DNA of 64,000 nt from Sabellastarte sp. h YS-2021 (lineage: Eukaryota; Annelida; Polychaeta; Sabellida; Sabellidae): NCBI GenBank assembly GCA_964017235.1, contig OZ024933.1:63284255-63348254 (forward strand). The letters run 5' to 3'. The translations under genes were made by a program, and so were the position numbers. This document shows positions 54,479 to 64,000 of this stretch, piece after piece (position 1 is the stretch's first letter; every line of letters starts with the position of its first letter). A model generated the notes under the pieces. The model ran no database searches and had not been told where the DNA came from. It was given only the letters and a program-made list of their open reading frames with translations.

Positions 54479-55974
54479 CTGGATCCGCCCATGCAACTTG
54501 AGGCTACTCTAGCCCCCAATGCATTGTTGTTATTGTCAAAACCATTTATCTATTTATATAGCCAAATGTTCACATTTTTATGCTATTATGTAACTGTATT
54601 ATAATTATATTTGCGTTGGCAGTTATTTCACTGAATTTATTATCACTTTGAAATGGCTCATCTGCCTGTTGTACGGTGGTTATTTTGCTGAATTATGATT
54701 GTCTCAATTGGTTTACCTGCCTTCTGTTAGTTCCACTTCTTGTATGAACACAACTCAGTGCTTGGTTGCTGAGGATTACAATCACCCAACACACCCTCCC
54801 TCCATTAAAGGTTTACAATGGTGTTGCTTACTTCCCCCCACCTTCATGGGGTAGAATGTTACAAAGTTCTTGTGGAAAAGCTTTGTTTGACAGCATGTGT
54901 GACATTTTTATGAGGAACTATATTTTAGTATGTGTTGTATAACTTGTAGTACGTTTGTAAATAACATACAATTACATGGAATTCTAATATAAAATCAGAC
55001 TAAAAATTACAGTATTACTTGTAGTCCTGCCTGTCATTATGTTCAAATGTAGTATACGTTTGTATCTGTAGAGTGTCTCATGGCTACATGGTATGACAAT
55101 AAATTGGTATTTTAACAATAACTCAAATGTCATTTTAATACACGGCAGTCTAGTGCACCTGGTTATGCAGTTGTAGTTATGTATCATTAAGAATATTATA
55201 CTAAACCACTTTATTAAAACTTAATTTTCTGGAAATGTTGGAGTTGAGTCAATGAAATCCAGTTGTAATTGAGACACTGATAAGATGTGATAACCCAGAT
55301 ATGTTCTATGCATATATGCTCATTAATAACAAGTTTCTTTGAATTATAACCTTTGGAAATATTGTGGAATGTACGGGCAATTGAATTTGAAGATAAAAGA
55401 AAATCAAATATTTATACATTCCAAGACTTTTCGTAGAATAATCTGCAAAGGCAATAATACATATATAATACGTTTGCCACAATATACTTAAAAATTATAT
55501 TATTATGAGTGCACTAAAGTGATAAGTATAGTCAAATCTGCAGCCAATAAAAAGTAAAGAAATATTTCATTCTTTCGTCTATTAGTGATCTTATATAACC
55601 GGAGTGATATAAGATGAGAAGTGATAATTTTGACGATTTAGGTAATATTAATCTGACCACAAAAGAGGTGGCATAGCCAACGGCTGGTGTGATATTCATC
55701 CCCTCAGTGAAGACCTATAGGTCACATACTATTACTTATAAACTCACTTGGCTGAGAGGACAAAAATAAGGATCTCTTCCACTATAACTTAACACAGTTT
55801 CCTTACTTAATCGTAAATCTTGGAGGTTAATTTCATGTCTAGTAGCAGGTTACATAATTTTAGCAAACGCAGAAGCAGTTCGATTGCAGAAAGTGATTCA
55901 ATTATTATAAATTCCAAACTGGACTTTCAACATTCATATTTCAGAGGACATTATGTCTTAAACTAATCTTGAGC

Positions 55975-56260
55975 AAGGTTGCTGGTCTACTAGTTTTAGT
56001 AGGCTTTAAACAAGCTATTGATAGAATTGAATGGGAATTTCGGCATACATTTGGGCAATAAGATTACACTTTTAAAAACAAATAACATCATGTACCTTCC
56101 TGTACTGAATATAATGAATATTTATCCTGGAATTTCGATCTTCCGTTGGACACAAGGCAAGGCTTCCTAATTTCAACATTATAATTTATTTTTGGTTGCC
56201 GAGATCCTCTCAAAAACAGCAAGGCCAGAACACAATGAAATAGTCCTAAGTGTAGAGCAT
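55975..56260 (+). mobile_element. L1-like RT fragment
   Basis: One frame reads GLLVLVGFKQAIDRIEWEF, matching the 'DFxxAFDxIxWxF' block of L1-type RT. A short remnant with TRQG (about 56150) follows, corresponding to the next RT block. Strongly decayed. Confidence 0.5.
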
Positions 56261-57052
56261 TTTGTAAAAGTGTCAATTAGTGGATGGAAATTTTATTTGT
56301 CCAAAATATACATTTTTTTTTTACATTGTGCAACTGCACTTTTCAAAAGTTCCTTGCCCTCAAACTAAATATAGAGAAAAGTGGTCACATGGGAAGTTAA
56401 GAGATGATGTGATAGCCACGGAAAGAGTTTACAAATTAACAACAAAGAAAGGCCATCAAGGTGCTTGGCATATGGTTTCCTTTAATCAGACAGTAGTACC
56501 ATATTCTTACTGCAGGTGGTATACCCCGCAGTAGGTCCACGTTTGGTAAAACATTCCTGTCCTTCACCTATTGTCCAAGGTTTGTATGCCACCTTGTGAC
56601 ACACTGGCGAAATATCCACTACCTAGGACATCCTAAAGAAGTTTTAAAAAAGTTACAAACTTCCACCTCTGGATTTGGTACTGTGAGCATGCGCAGAAGA
56701 ATGCGAGCATACACAGATGAATTTCTTCTTTCGGTTACTGAAGGTGTATTCCACCATGTATATAAGGTTGTGACTGGGTCATCTTTCAGGGTAATACAGT
56801 GATGTAAGCTGAGTGGAGGTAAATGGACGTTTCGCCAGTATGTGTCATAAGGTTGGATAAGAACCTCGGATGGTAGTTGAAGGAGAGGGACGCTTTACCA
56901 AGCTTGGACTGTAGTTTGAATGCAACACCACATCTTAGAAGATATGAGGCCTCCTTGGAGGCGGTGCCACTGCCTCAGAAAACCTGTAACTACAGGTTTT
57001 ACCACCTGATGTGAATGTGGCATAAAATAGAAATTAAACTATGTTAGTTATA

Positions 57053-57069
57053 TTTATTGATTCTTTATT
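57053..57069 (-). promoter_or_regulatory. Candidate polyadenylation signals of gene B
   Basis: Two AATAAA hexamers on the minus strand (57058-57053 and 57069-57064) lie about 270-280 bp after the stop codon, a reasonable 3' UTR length. No transcript evidence is available. Confidence 0.4.
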
Positions 57070-57334
57070 AATCCTCCTGACTTTGGTTGTACGAGGATGT
57101 GACGAAGATCTGTGATACTCCGGCAACTTAGTATAACTGGTATATACAGGATATTCCTCTTATAAAGACTGGTATATACAGAATATTCGAATTATAAAGA
57201 CTTAAGTAATAAATGCTATAGTAAATGGTGATTAGTATAACTAAGACACACTATTATTCAGTAGTATTGATAATAGACTCTAGCCACAATGGCTGCTATA
57301 AATGCATTCTTTCAGCAAAGGGTTTACAAAGTGT

Positions 57335-57447
57335 TTATGAGCCATCATTGTAGCTCTGAAAGCAGTTGTGTACCCAGATGTCCAAGAATTCAAAGATGGA
57401 AAGCACACTTCCTCCAATAAAAAGTCCCATGGACCCACCAATATCAC
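57335..57447 (-). CDS. Gene B exon 11: TM2, pore filter and stop
   Basis: 113 bp, phase 1 in, with acceptor CAG at 57450-57448. It encodes SDIGGSMGLFIGGSVLSIFE, the second membrane segment with the G-G-S filter, then FLDIWVHNCFQSYNDGS and TAA. 'GGxMGLFIGxSxLxxxE' is diagnostic of ASIC-like channels. Confidence 0.95.
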
Positions 57448-60400
57448 CTGAAGTAAAAAGAAACACATGGTCAGAAATGTAACACACTCTGTACTGTAAG
57501 TTCTGACATCTTGGGCAGTATTCTTCAACAATACTTTGCTTAGGTCACCTTAGATTCAAGTTAGGAATGGTTTTCCACTTACCAAAGTATTACTTAGACT
57601 TTGTATTCATCAATCTCTACTTTGTTAAGTATTACTTAGATTCTAAGTCAGGAAAACTCCCTATACTTTTTGCAGTAGTTGTAAACTTGGAAACCAGTAT
57701 ATCTAAATTAGGAAGAGTCTTTGTTCAAAACAGTTCTTACGTAAGGTGTCCTTTGATTTTTACTGAATCATCTGCTTTGTTAAAAAATGGTAAAAAGTTC
57801 ATTTTCTTGAGGGAAAATGCAGTGTAATCTAAGTAGAGGTCCAAGATAACATAAGAGTTAGGAATGTCGATGAATACCATTTTGATCTAAGTTAGAAAAA
57901 CTTGAGAAAAACTTAGAATCCAAGTTAGGACCAGTCTAAATATTGTTGAAGATTACGGCTCCTGTTCAAGACCTACTGATATCCCTATGTTCTGGTATTC
58001 TGATGGTTTTAAATCTTGCCATGACATTGTATTGGAAAGTAGGTTGTTGCTTGCTGATTGCTAGTGGTTTACAGTACAGAGTCATGCCCAGCTAATATGC
58101 ACCTTCCCTCAACCCTGAACTACCTGAAAAAATCTATGAACTAAAAGGCAAAGAAAATCAATCAAAAAGTCTCACATAAGGGAAGTATTATTGTGGTAAA
58201 TATCTGTGTAAATCATACGTCAACTGAATGTAAATTAATATGTTAATGTTTCAGTGGAGGAAAACCTATGGCTAACCAGCTAACGTAATAGTGCTTATCC
58301 AGACCTGATAGCAACCAAGTTTAGATTCAACATCTCACAATCTCACAAACAACAGATAGGGAGTCTTGAACAGATGGCTTTTGATTTTGCTCCTAAAGTC
58401 TACTGTATGTGGGACTTGGAGATAAATGCAAAACCCTGTTCACATTTTTCAACTTGACACGTTCTTATTAAGGTAGGAACATATCATCTTGCAATTTTGA
58501 CCAACAGAAGGTGATACTTTGTTTCATGTCAGGCCACAAAAAAATGCATTTGTTCACCCATTTAACCTAGTTTTGTTCCCCATTCAGTGTACCACATTCA
58601 AATGGAGACCTTATAGAAATTGGTCCTGCGTAAACATGGCAAAAGCAATATAATTGTAAAGATGGACTAAACATTGGCTGGATTTTTTTGTTGCTGATTA
58701 AGGGGATGGGAATATGTAACTAAAATAACCAATGTTGTTGAATATAAATTATAAAATAGTGAGGGGCACCTATTAATTATCAAAAAGAAGGATTTTAACT
58801 CTGGTAGAATCGCAAACTAATTATGCATTTGCAAAGTTTGAAACGAATCAACATCCAGATCTTGATCTGAAGCTGCATGAATGTATTATAACACTCACTG
58901 ACTAGCTGAGAGATTCCATATGCTCTTTGCTGAGTGATCTGCTGATAACTTAATTCCTGCATGTACACATCCAAGGTCATCACATTCTGCCTGAAGAATA
59001 TGTCATAAAATGCAACTCACACATGACCAAAGATACCTAAAATGGACACATTGGGGGGGGGGGGGGGGGGGGGGGGGGTTGCTCAAACAGTTGGGGTTCC
59101 ATAAATGTAATGACTTTAAAATAGTTTACACGTGGACTGTAAAATGTAAAAAAATGGTAGATACAATGATGCACATCTCAACACTTTAACCAGAATGCAC
59201 ACCGCATATAACTTTTCATTAAATATCATTATGCAAAATCATTATGTGCAAAACAGAAAGGAAAACAAATGTGAAAGACGATCTGTCAAAGGCCAACCAA
59301 CATTAGAGAGTGTTTCTGTTGAGTGACACAAACGTTCTGTCAAAGTCCAACCAATATTACAGAGGTATTTTTTGTAGTGACACAAACATCTTGGTCTAGT
59401 TATCTTTCAGATACCTTTTCAGGTGATGCTTTCAGAAAATTCCAATAATAATGTTGGCCCCTATGTGCTCAGAGTTCAAATTGAGTTTTATCTCAAAATA
59501 ACAGCTAGAGTCATAGTGCAAAGTAATACATGGCTAAAATGTATGAGAATCAGGTATCAGGTATCCTTGTGCTTAATCTCTGAACTGGTGGATTCTGAGG
59601 CACACCATCCAATTTGTAATGCACAAATCAGTAGGTCATGAAACATAATATGGTTGTCACCATGAGGACCATTGGTGTTCGGTAGGTAGAAACCTAGGGA
59701 GAAAAAGAAGTCTGAAGTAGGTTTTAAGTTGCCCTTTTGAAACAGGAAAGTGTAGGTGCAGTTCGAATTTCCAGTGGCAAATCATTCCAGACTTTTGGAG
59801 CAACATATGAAAAGCACTTTTTGAAATGAACTTTCGATTTATGAACCGAGGAGCTGTAAGAAGGAACATTGATAAACATCTTTTCTGGATTGTCTTGTTT
59901 TAATAGCAGCCGTACACAAAGACAAGAACAGGGAAAAATACTTTGGCTTACCAGTGGTGTGGTACGTATATAATATTACTAGGGTTCAGATCACTGAAAC
60001 CATCATATTTTGTCAAGGCAAACACTACATCTAACGCTATTACTATAGATTTATACCACAAAATGTTATAGCCGTTTTTATAAATCATTTTTTACCATTT
60101 AGGTCCAATTGACAACTCAACTGTTCAGCCAACAAATGTCAAGCCCGAATAACTAATGGTGAGCCTTATTAATTGTTACTACTTCAAATGACCAACTGCT
60201 GAAGTCAGTATGTTACTGTCAATATCCAACCTCTGAACTGATATCAGTAACTGTAAAACCTAATGGCCCAAGCAACTATGCCTTCCTAACCAGCCTGTTG
60301 AACATAAAGATTTGCAAATAAAATTATAAGCCAGTGTCCTTACCTGTAAAAATCCGAATTTATTTCATTCCCTTGGAGGAATTCATTCATTGCAGCGTTA

Positions 60401-63227
60401 TATCTATTGAATTGGTCCAGAAACAATTCATCAAGCTCACCAATATGCTTGTTCACCTGCATTGTACTAACAAAAATGTCAAACACTTGAGATACCTTAT
60501 CCAGTGCTTGCTCTTGTGTTTGTACATGAAAATCCCAGTTTATTTTATCTAAAATCTCTTGTTTTGTCAATTTACCCAAATCAGAAACCTGCACTCGAAG
60601 CAGATGTGCAAATAGTTCCATATAATAACTATCTTGGTCTGTGCTTTGAAGAAAGTCAGTGGTATGGTTGTACAACATTTCGTAAAATTTTACTGTTGAA
60701 TTTTCTGAAAGCATCAAAGACCACACATCGCTGAAAGCTAGTTTTAAAGTCATAATATCTTCATACATGGATCTTGATCTTATCTTGAAATCATCAAAGA
60801 AAATACCAATTATGTGTATTGATCTGTGGATTGAAAAAGATGTCACATATGTACTTAGATTAGTCTTTAAGCTGCCAGTGTTAGATATGTATGCTGAAGA
60901 TATTTCTGATAGATTAACTATGTCTTGCCAAGTAGTTTGGAGAACATCATTTAGAATTTCATTCATGTCCTTTAGTGTTCTCTCCACAGTACAATAATGC
61001 TTAATTATAGTTCTGTTGGCAACCTGGAATTCAGCTATTCTTCTCCTTATCTCTTCCAGAGGCTTATCTAAAACTCTTGTCTTGTAAGTAAACAACCTGT
61101 AGTTAAACCTTCTCCCCCCTTTTATAAATATGTCTTCACCATAAATAAAGGCAGTTTCATTAAAGAACCCTGTTTCAACAAACTGTTCTCCTGTTTCTTG
61201 CAGTACATTAATACCTGATCTCAACCAGTGGATGCCCTCTAACAATGTTGTATAGTGATGCTTTTGTTCATTGGCAAAATCCTGCAGGAGAGGCAGAGTA
61301 ATATATGTCATATCATATGTCCTATTTAAGGTCAGCTCATATGTCAACAATGGATCACCAGTGATAAATGCTTGATTTGTCTCATTCAAATATTCCTCTG
61401 CCCTATCCAGTAAAGCTAGTTTTACTTTAAACATGTCTCGCAATGGGAAATAGACCCATTCTCTGGTGGCATTACTACTGAGATCAAACTTGCTGGCAGC
61501 TGAAGTGATGGTTCGGTTCAAAATCTGAGCAAAGCCCATAAAGTCTGCAGTCACATAATGATACGCCCTTTCATGCTGCAACTCCCAGCCTCGTAGGAAG
61601 TCATGGTCAATGATAAACTCTACAGCTTCAAGTCCCCGGTCCATATGAAAAGACATGTGATCTTGCAAGGTGTTGAATGACTCTTTTAGAATAGATAGAG
61701 TACACAGGAAATCTTGATGCAACAGCAATAGCAACTTGGAAAGTGTTTGCACTGTGTCATTAAATGTAGTTATAAGTTTAGTGTCTTTATGTATGATAGA
61801 TTTGTGTACTCGCTGTGACACCTCTCTGGCTACAATATACTTGTCTCTGACAAATACAATAAATATATATTTATATATTTAAAACATCTATATATTTATA
61901 TATATATTTAAAACATCTATATATTTGAAACAATGGTGTAGATAAAATGATACATAAACAAAACCAAATCACCAGAGTCATTAAACAAAACTTTGCAAAG
62001 TACAAAGTGATGTGTACCATGAATTAGGCCCCACATCCACTGAGATGGAGGCCAAAGGATTAAATACAAAACTTGATAACTCGATCACTGATGTTTCATC
62101 AAGATGTAAATAAGTGTCAGTGACAATAGAAATTAACTGATGAAGAGTAAAAGGGACATTTATTTTCCACGAAGTCATGTTTAGTAATATACAACACAAA
62201 TTAAAAAATAGTGATTTAATTTTCAAAATTTAATACAGAGGCAAAAAGAGATAGACAAACAACATAAAAATTCTATGAAAACCCACATGTAGTTGAATCA
62301 ACAATTCATTCGGAAGTGGGAGGGTACTCTACTGAGATAACTGCAATGTATCAAGCCAATATTTCTTATATACATTAAAGCCCAAACATAAGACAATGCA
62401 AAATGTTAATGTAAAAGTGGAGGTTGTCCTTAAATGCCAACATTACGCATAATGTTTTGAGTGAAACGCATGAGGTTATACTCTAGTTTGAATCATTACT
62501 ACCTTCAAACCCAGACAGGATATTTACCACCAATCAAAATAATTTGAGCCAATAACCACCTTGTGCAACAAAAATTTTTCAGATAAATATGTGGCTTTTA
62601 ACAATCCTGGCCATCATTCTATGCTCCTTGTAAAAAGGCATTTTACCTGAATCTGTTGCTGTTGTTGCCATTCAAAAGTGTGTCCACATCAAAGTTAGAA
62701 GAAGATGCAAATGAGACACTTGGCTCATACAGGAGACTATGACAGGGTACAGGGCAGTGACAGTCTTTGACATTACTGAAGGTGGCTGAAAACACAGATA
62801 TTAATCCTTAGGACAGATTGCTGGACAGAGTGGACAGACTGGTTTTAACTGTTAGTTAGGTGGTTAGACTAATATAAAAATGAATATTAAAAATCCTTTT
62901 ACATCACATGATTGTATTTCAGTGAACTTATAAATATAGTCAAATCATAACACGTTTTATGTGAAAGATTACATGAAATAATAAAAGTACATTTCTTTTA
63001 TATAATTGTCATAACAATTTTGGAACTTATTGTCATTTCTGTTTGAAACATAGCTCAGGCTCAGATTAAAAATATGCTTAACGCTTCTTTTGCTATCTCT
63101 GTGTTGTCATCTTAAGGGACCTATTTGTAGATGATATCTAGGATAAGATTTTAATGCAAACCATACAAACCTAAAGCAGGGATCATGCATGTTTCATATG
63201 TCTCCATGTCACAAGCTGCTGGAAACC
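57335..63227 (-). CDS. DEG/ENaC-family sodium channel, gene B (5' exons outside window)
   Basis: Five exons (63227-63171, 62785-62647, 61846-60344, 58990-58899, 57447-57335) join in frame to a TAA stop at 57337-57335. They encode the thumb end, CPVPC motif, a 501-codon insertion, the pre-TM2 beta strand (VMTLDVYMQELSYQQITQQ), TM2 and a short cytoplasmic tail of roughly 15 residues. The TM2 filter reads G-G-S (family: G-x-S), and a Ser occupies the position just before DIGG that corresponds to the 'degenerin' site, where small residues are normal. The tail has no PY motif of the kind that recruits ubiquitin ligases in ENaC. Exons 1 to 6 should lie beyond the right edge. Gene A, about 6.2 kb downstream in the same orientation, is a tandem copy. 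The frame is intact and presumably functional. Confidence 0.9.
57513..57961. mobile_element. MITE in gene B intron 10, about 449 bp
   Basis: The left end GGGCAGTATTCTTCAACAAT (57513-57532) is an imperfect inverse of the right end ATTGTTGAAGATTACGGCTC (57942-57961). Internal repeats of TTAGATTCTAAGT type occur on both strands. It ends 66 bp from the TM2 exon acceptor. Confidence 0.68.
57990..58165 (+). repeat. Decayed SINE remnant
   Basis: Aligns with the body of the two SINEs above: GTTGTTGCTTGCTGATTG, then GTGGTTTACAGTACAGAG, a CCTTCCCTCAACCC segment, and an A-rich end. The tRNA head is reduced to a relic of the B box. It is the oldest of the three copies. Confidence 0.6.
58899..58990 (-). 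CDS. Gene B exon 10: pre-TM2 segment
   Basis: 92 bp, phase 2 in and 1 out, with donor A|GTGAGT. It encodes TLDVYMQELSYQQITQQRAY then GISQLV. It aligns with the family stretch 'vLdIyf..l.ye.i.q..aY...  ll' that leads into TM2. Confidence 0.93.
59053..59078. repeat. Poly-G tract, 26 bases
   Basis: Uninterrupted G on the plus strand in gene B intron 9, close to exon 10 (58990). Similar runs occur at 10631-10650 (G) and 47506-47523 (C). Lengths are error-prone in assembly. Confidence 0.9.
59700..59885 (-). mobile_element. LINE 3' coding tail, minus strand
   Basis: The frame reads VPSYSSSVHKSKVHFKKCFS then YVAPKVWNDLPLEIRTAPTL and SCFKRAT before a stop, the C-terminal signature of CR1/L2-like LINE ORF2 proteins. 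It is a better preserved relative of the 8405-8540 fragment. Confidence 0.65.
60344..61846 (-). CDS. Gene B exon 9: 501-codon ectodomain insertion
   Basis: A single 1503-bp exon, phase 2 at both ends, fully open. It encodes an alpha-helix-rich segment with two cysteines, eleven N-glycosylation sequons by eye and heptad-like amphipathic stretches. It lies where ASICs have only the short knuckle helix between the CxxPC...Y motif and the pre-TM2 strand. No known domain family was recognised. Because its length is a multiple of three and its phases match, exon 8 could splice straight to exon 10 in frame. It is likely extracellular. Confidence 0.92.
62647..62785 (-). CDS. Gene B exon 8: CPVPC segment
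   Basis: 139 bp, phase 1 in and 2 out, with donor AG|GTAAAA. It carries [20 protein letters not shown], the conserved palm motif. Its size and phases are identical to gene A exon 8. Confidence 0.93.
63171..63227 (-). CDS. Gene B exon 7
   Basis: 57 bp, phase 1/1, with acceptor CAG at 63230-63228 and donor G|GTTTGT. It encodes FPAACDMETYETCMIPAL and is the counterpart of gene A exon 7. Confidence 0.87.
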
Positions 63228-64000
63228 CTGCACAAAGAATTCGAGAATAGAAGTTACTTAAGAGGTCAGTGCAGCCTGGGATATAGATTTCAGTTATATA
63301 GATTTAGGACATATGTGGATGTGCAGATCAGTCGTGTATCTTAATATGGCACTGTGATATGTGATAACAGTTTTAAAACTAATAAAGTACACAAAGTGTC
63401 TGAACATCTAAAGCGGTAGTTAAGAACATCCAATAGCATTATTCATAAAATTCAATTCATACAACTGTGGCTATTTTAAAATGAAAAAACACAACTTTTT
63501 GTGGTCAAAGGCACAAAAGAGAGACTTTTACCCCAGAGATGGTAATATTCCATGACTCACCTGTTATGTTAGTATTATTTTGACTATGTATCAACATTTT
63601 AATCATGTTAAAACAATGAAGACAGAGCCATGTTACATGCCAACCCAAAATTGAGTGAAGTTATCTTCATTACTTTTCTGGGGCTAATTTCAGGCTTTCA
63701 AGCTCAAATTGGACACTTTTGGCTCAAATATTTGACACTATTTTGCTAAACCGAAAAATTAGGATTTAAGTGATTAGACAGAACGACTAAAGCTTGAGAT
63801 TTGGCTCAGTGGTGGGTTCAACTTTGAGGCTATCATTGTGGCTGAAGTATTGAGCCCAAAGTCTCGTGATTTTTTTTGTGTCAATCATTTACAGTTATAT
63901 TTATAATTGTAAACCCTCTGTGCTCCAAAGTATATGTGTTGAAGAAAAATTAAATTGACAGACTTTACGTAATTTAATACTTGAGACTTTTGATTCATAC

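Larger units (their letters stand above)
51136..57334. other. Intergenic region between channel genes B and A
   Basis: It should include the promoter and 5' UTR of gene A (near 51136 upward) and the 3' UTR of gene B (below 57335). No TATA or initiator site could be supported. It also holds a composite MITE (52459-53379), a hairpin (53706-53783), a 22-bp satellite and a LINE RT fragment. The segments 51136-52440, 54480-55970 and 56270-57050 show nothing recognisable. Confidence 0.6.
57448..64000 (-). other. Gene B introns 6 (partial) to 10
   Basis: Introns are 57448-58898, 58991-60343, 61847-62646, 62786-63170, and from 63228 off the right edge. The first holds a MITE (57513-57961) and a SINE remnant. 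The second holds a poly-G run and a LINE tail. 61847-61925 is a TA-rich duplication containing two copies of TTTAAAACATCTATATATTT. Otherwise nothing recognisable. Confidence 0.7.

Overview
The window is eukaryotic, almost certainly from an animal. It is AT-rich, has spliced genes with GT..AG introns, and is crowded with metazoan transposons (Ty3/Gypsy, Penelope-like, L1/Tx1-like LINEs, DIRS-like, PIF/Harbinger, several MITEs and a tRNA-derived SINE). That repertoire and the base composition suggest a marine invertebrate, perhaps a lophotrochozoan such as a mollusc. The sequence alone does not fix the species.

The host content is two tandem, same-orientation (minus strand) genes for DEG/ENaC-type (ASIC/degenerin-like) sodium channels. 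Gene A starts at 51129 and leaves the left edge inside its ninth exon; nine exons are readable. Gene B lies upstream and enters from the right edge; its exons 7 to 11 and stop codon are readable (63227 to 57335). Where both copies are visible, exons 7 and 8 are the same size and phase and nearly identical in protein. Combining them gives a channel of about 950 residues: cytoplasmic start with the HG gating motif, TM1, FPAVTICN, Cys-rich ectodomain, CPVPC motif, a roughly 500-residue glycosylated, Cys-poor segment encoded by one 1503-bp exon, then TM2 with a G-G-S filter. That extra exon has matching phases (2/2). Without it the protein would have the ordinary ASIC length at this point.

Gene A spans more than 51 kb because its introns hold mobile DNA. 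Intron 8 (1218-6216) has a 5S rRNA-like sequence and a decayed DIRS fragment carrying a SINE. Intron 6 (7953-18209) has a whole PIF/Harbinger transposon with TIRs and TAA target duplication, a MITE and a minisatellite. Intron 2 (21048-43854) has two MITEs, a zinc-finger pseudogene, a Penelope-like element split by a young Gypsy element (122-bp LTRs, TGGAG duplication), and an L1/Tx1-like LINE whose ORF1 region carries a NADAR (YbiA-type ADP-ribose glycohydrolase) domain. Intron 1 (44023-50965) has two more LINE fragments, a second SINE and a long GGT/poly-G tract. The 6.2 kb between the genes has a composite MITE, a hairpin, a 22-bp satellite and a LINE fragment.

The best candidates for something undescribed are the cassette-like exon insertion in the DEG/ENaC ectodomain and the NADAR domain in the LINE ORF1. 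All calls come from reading the sequence; no database search was run.
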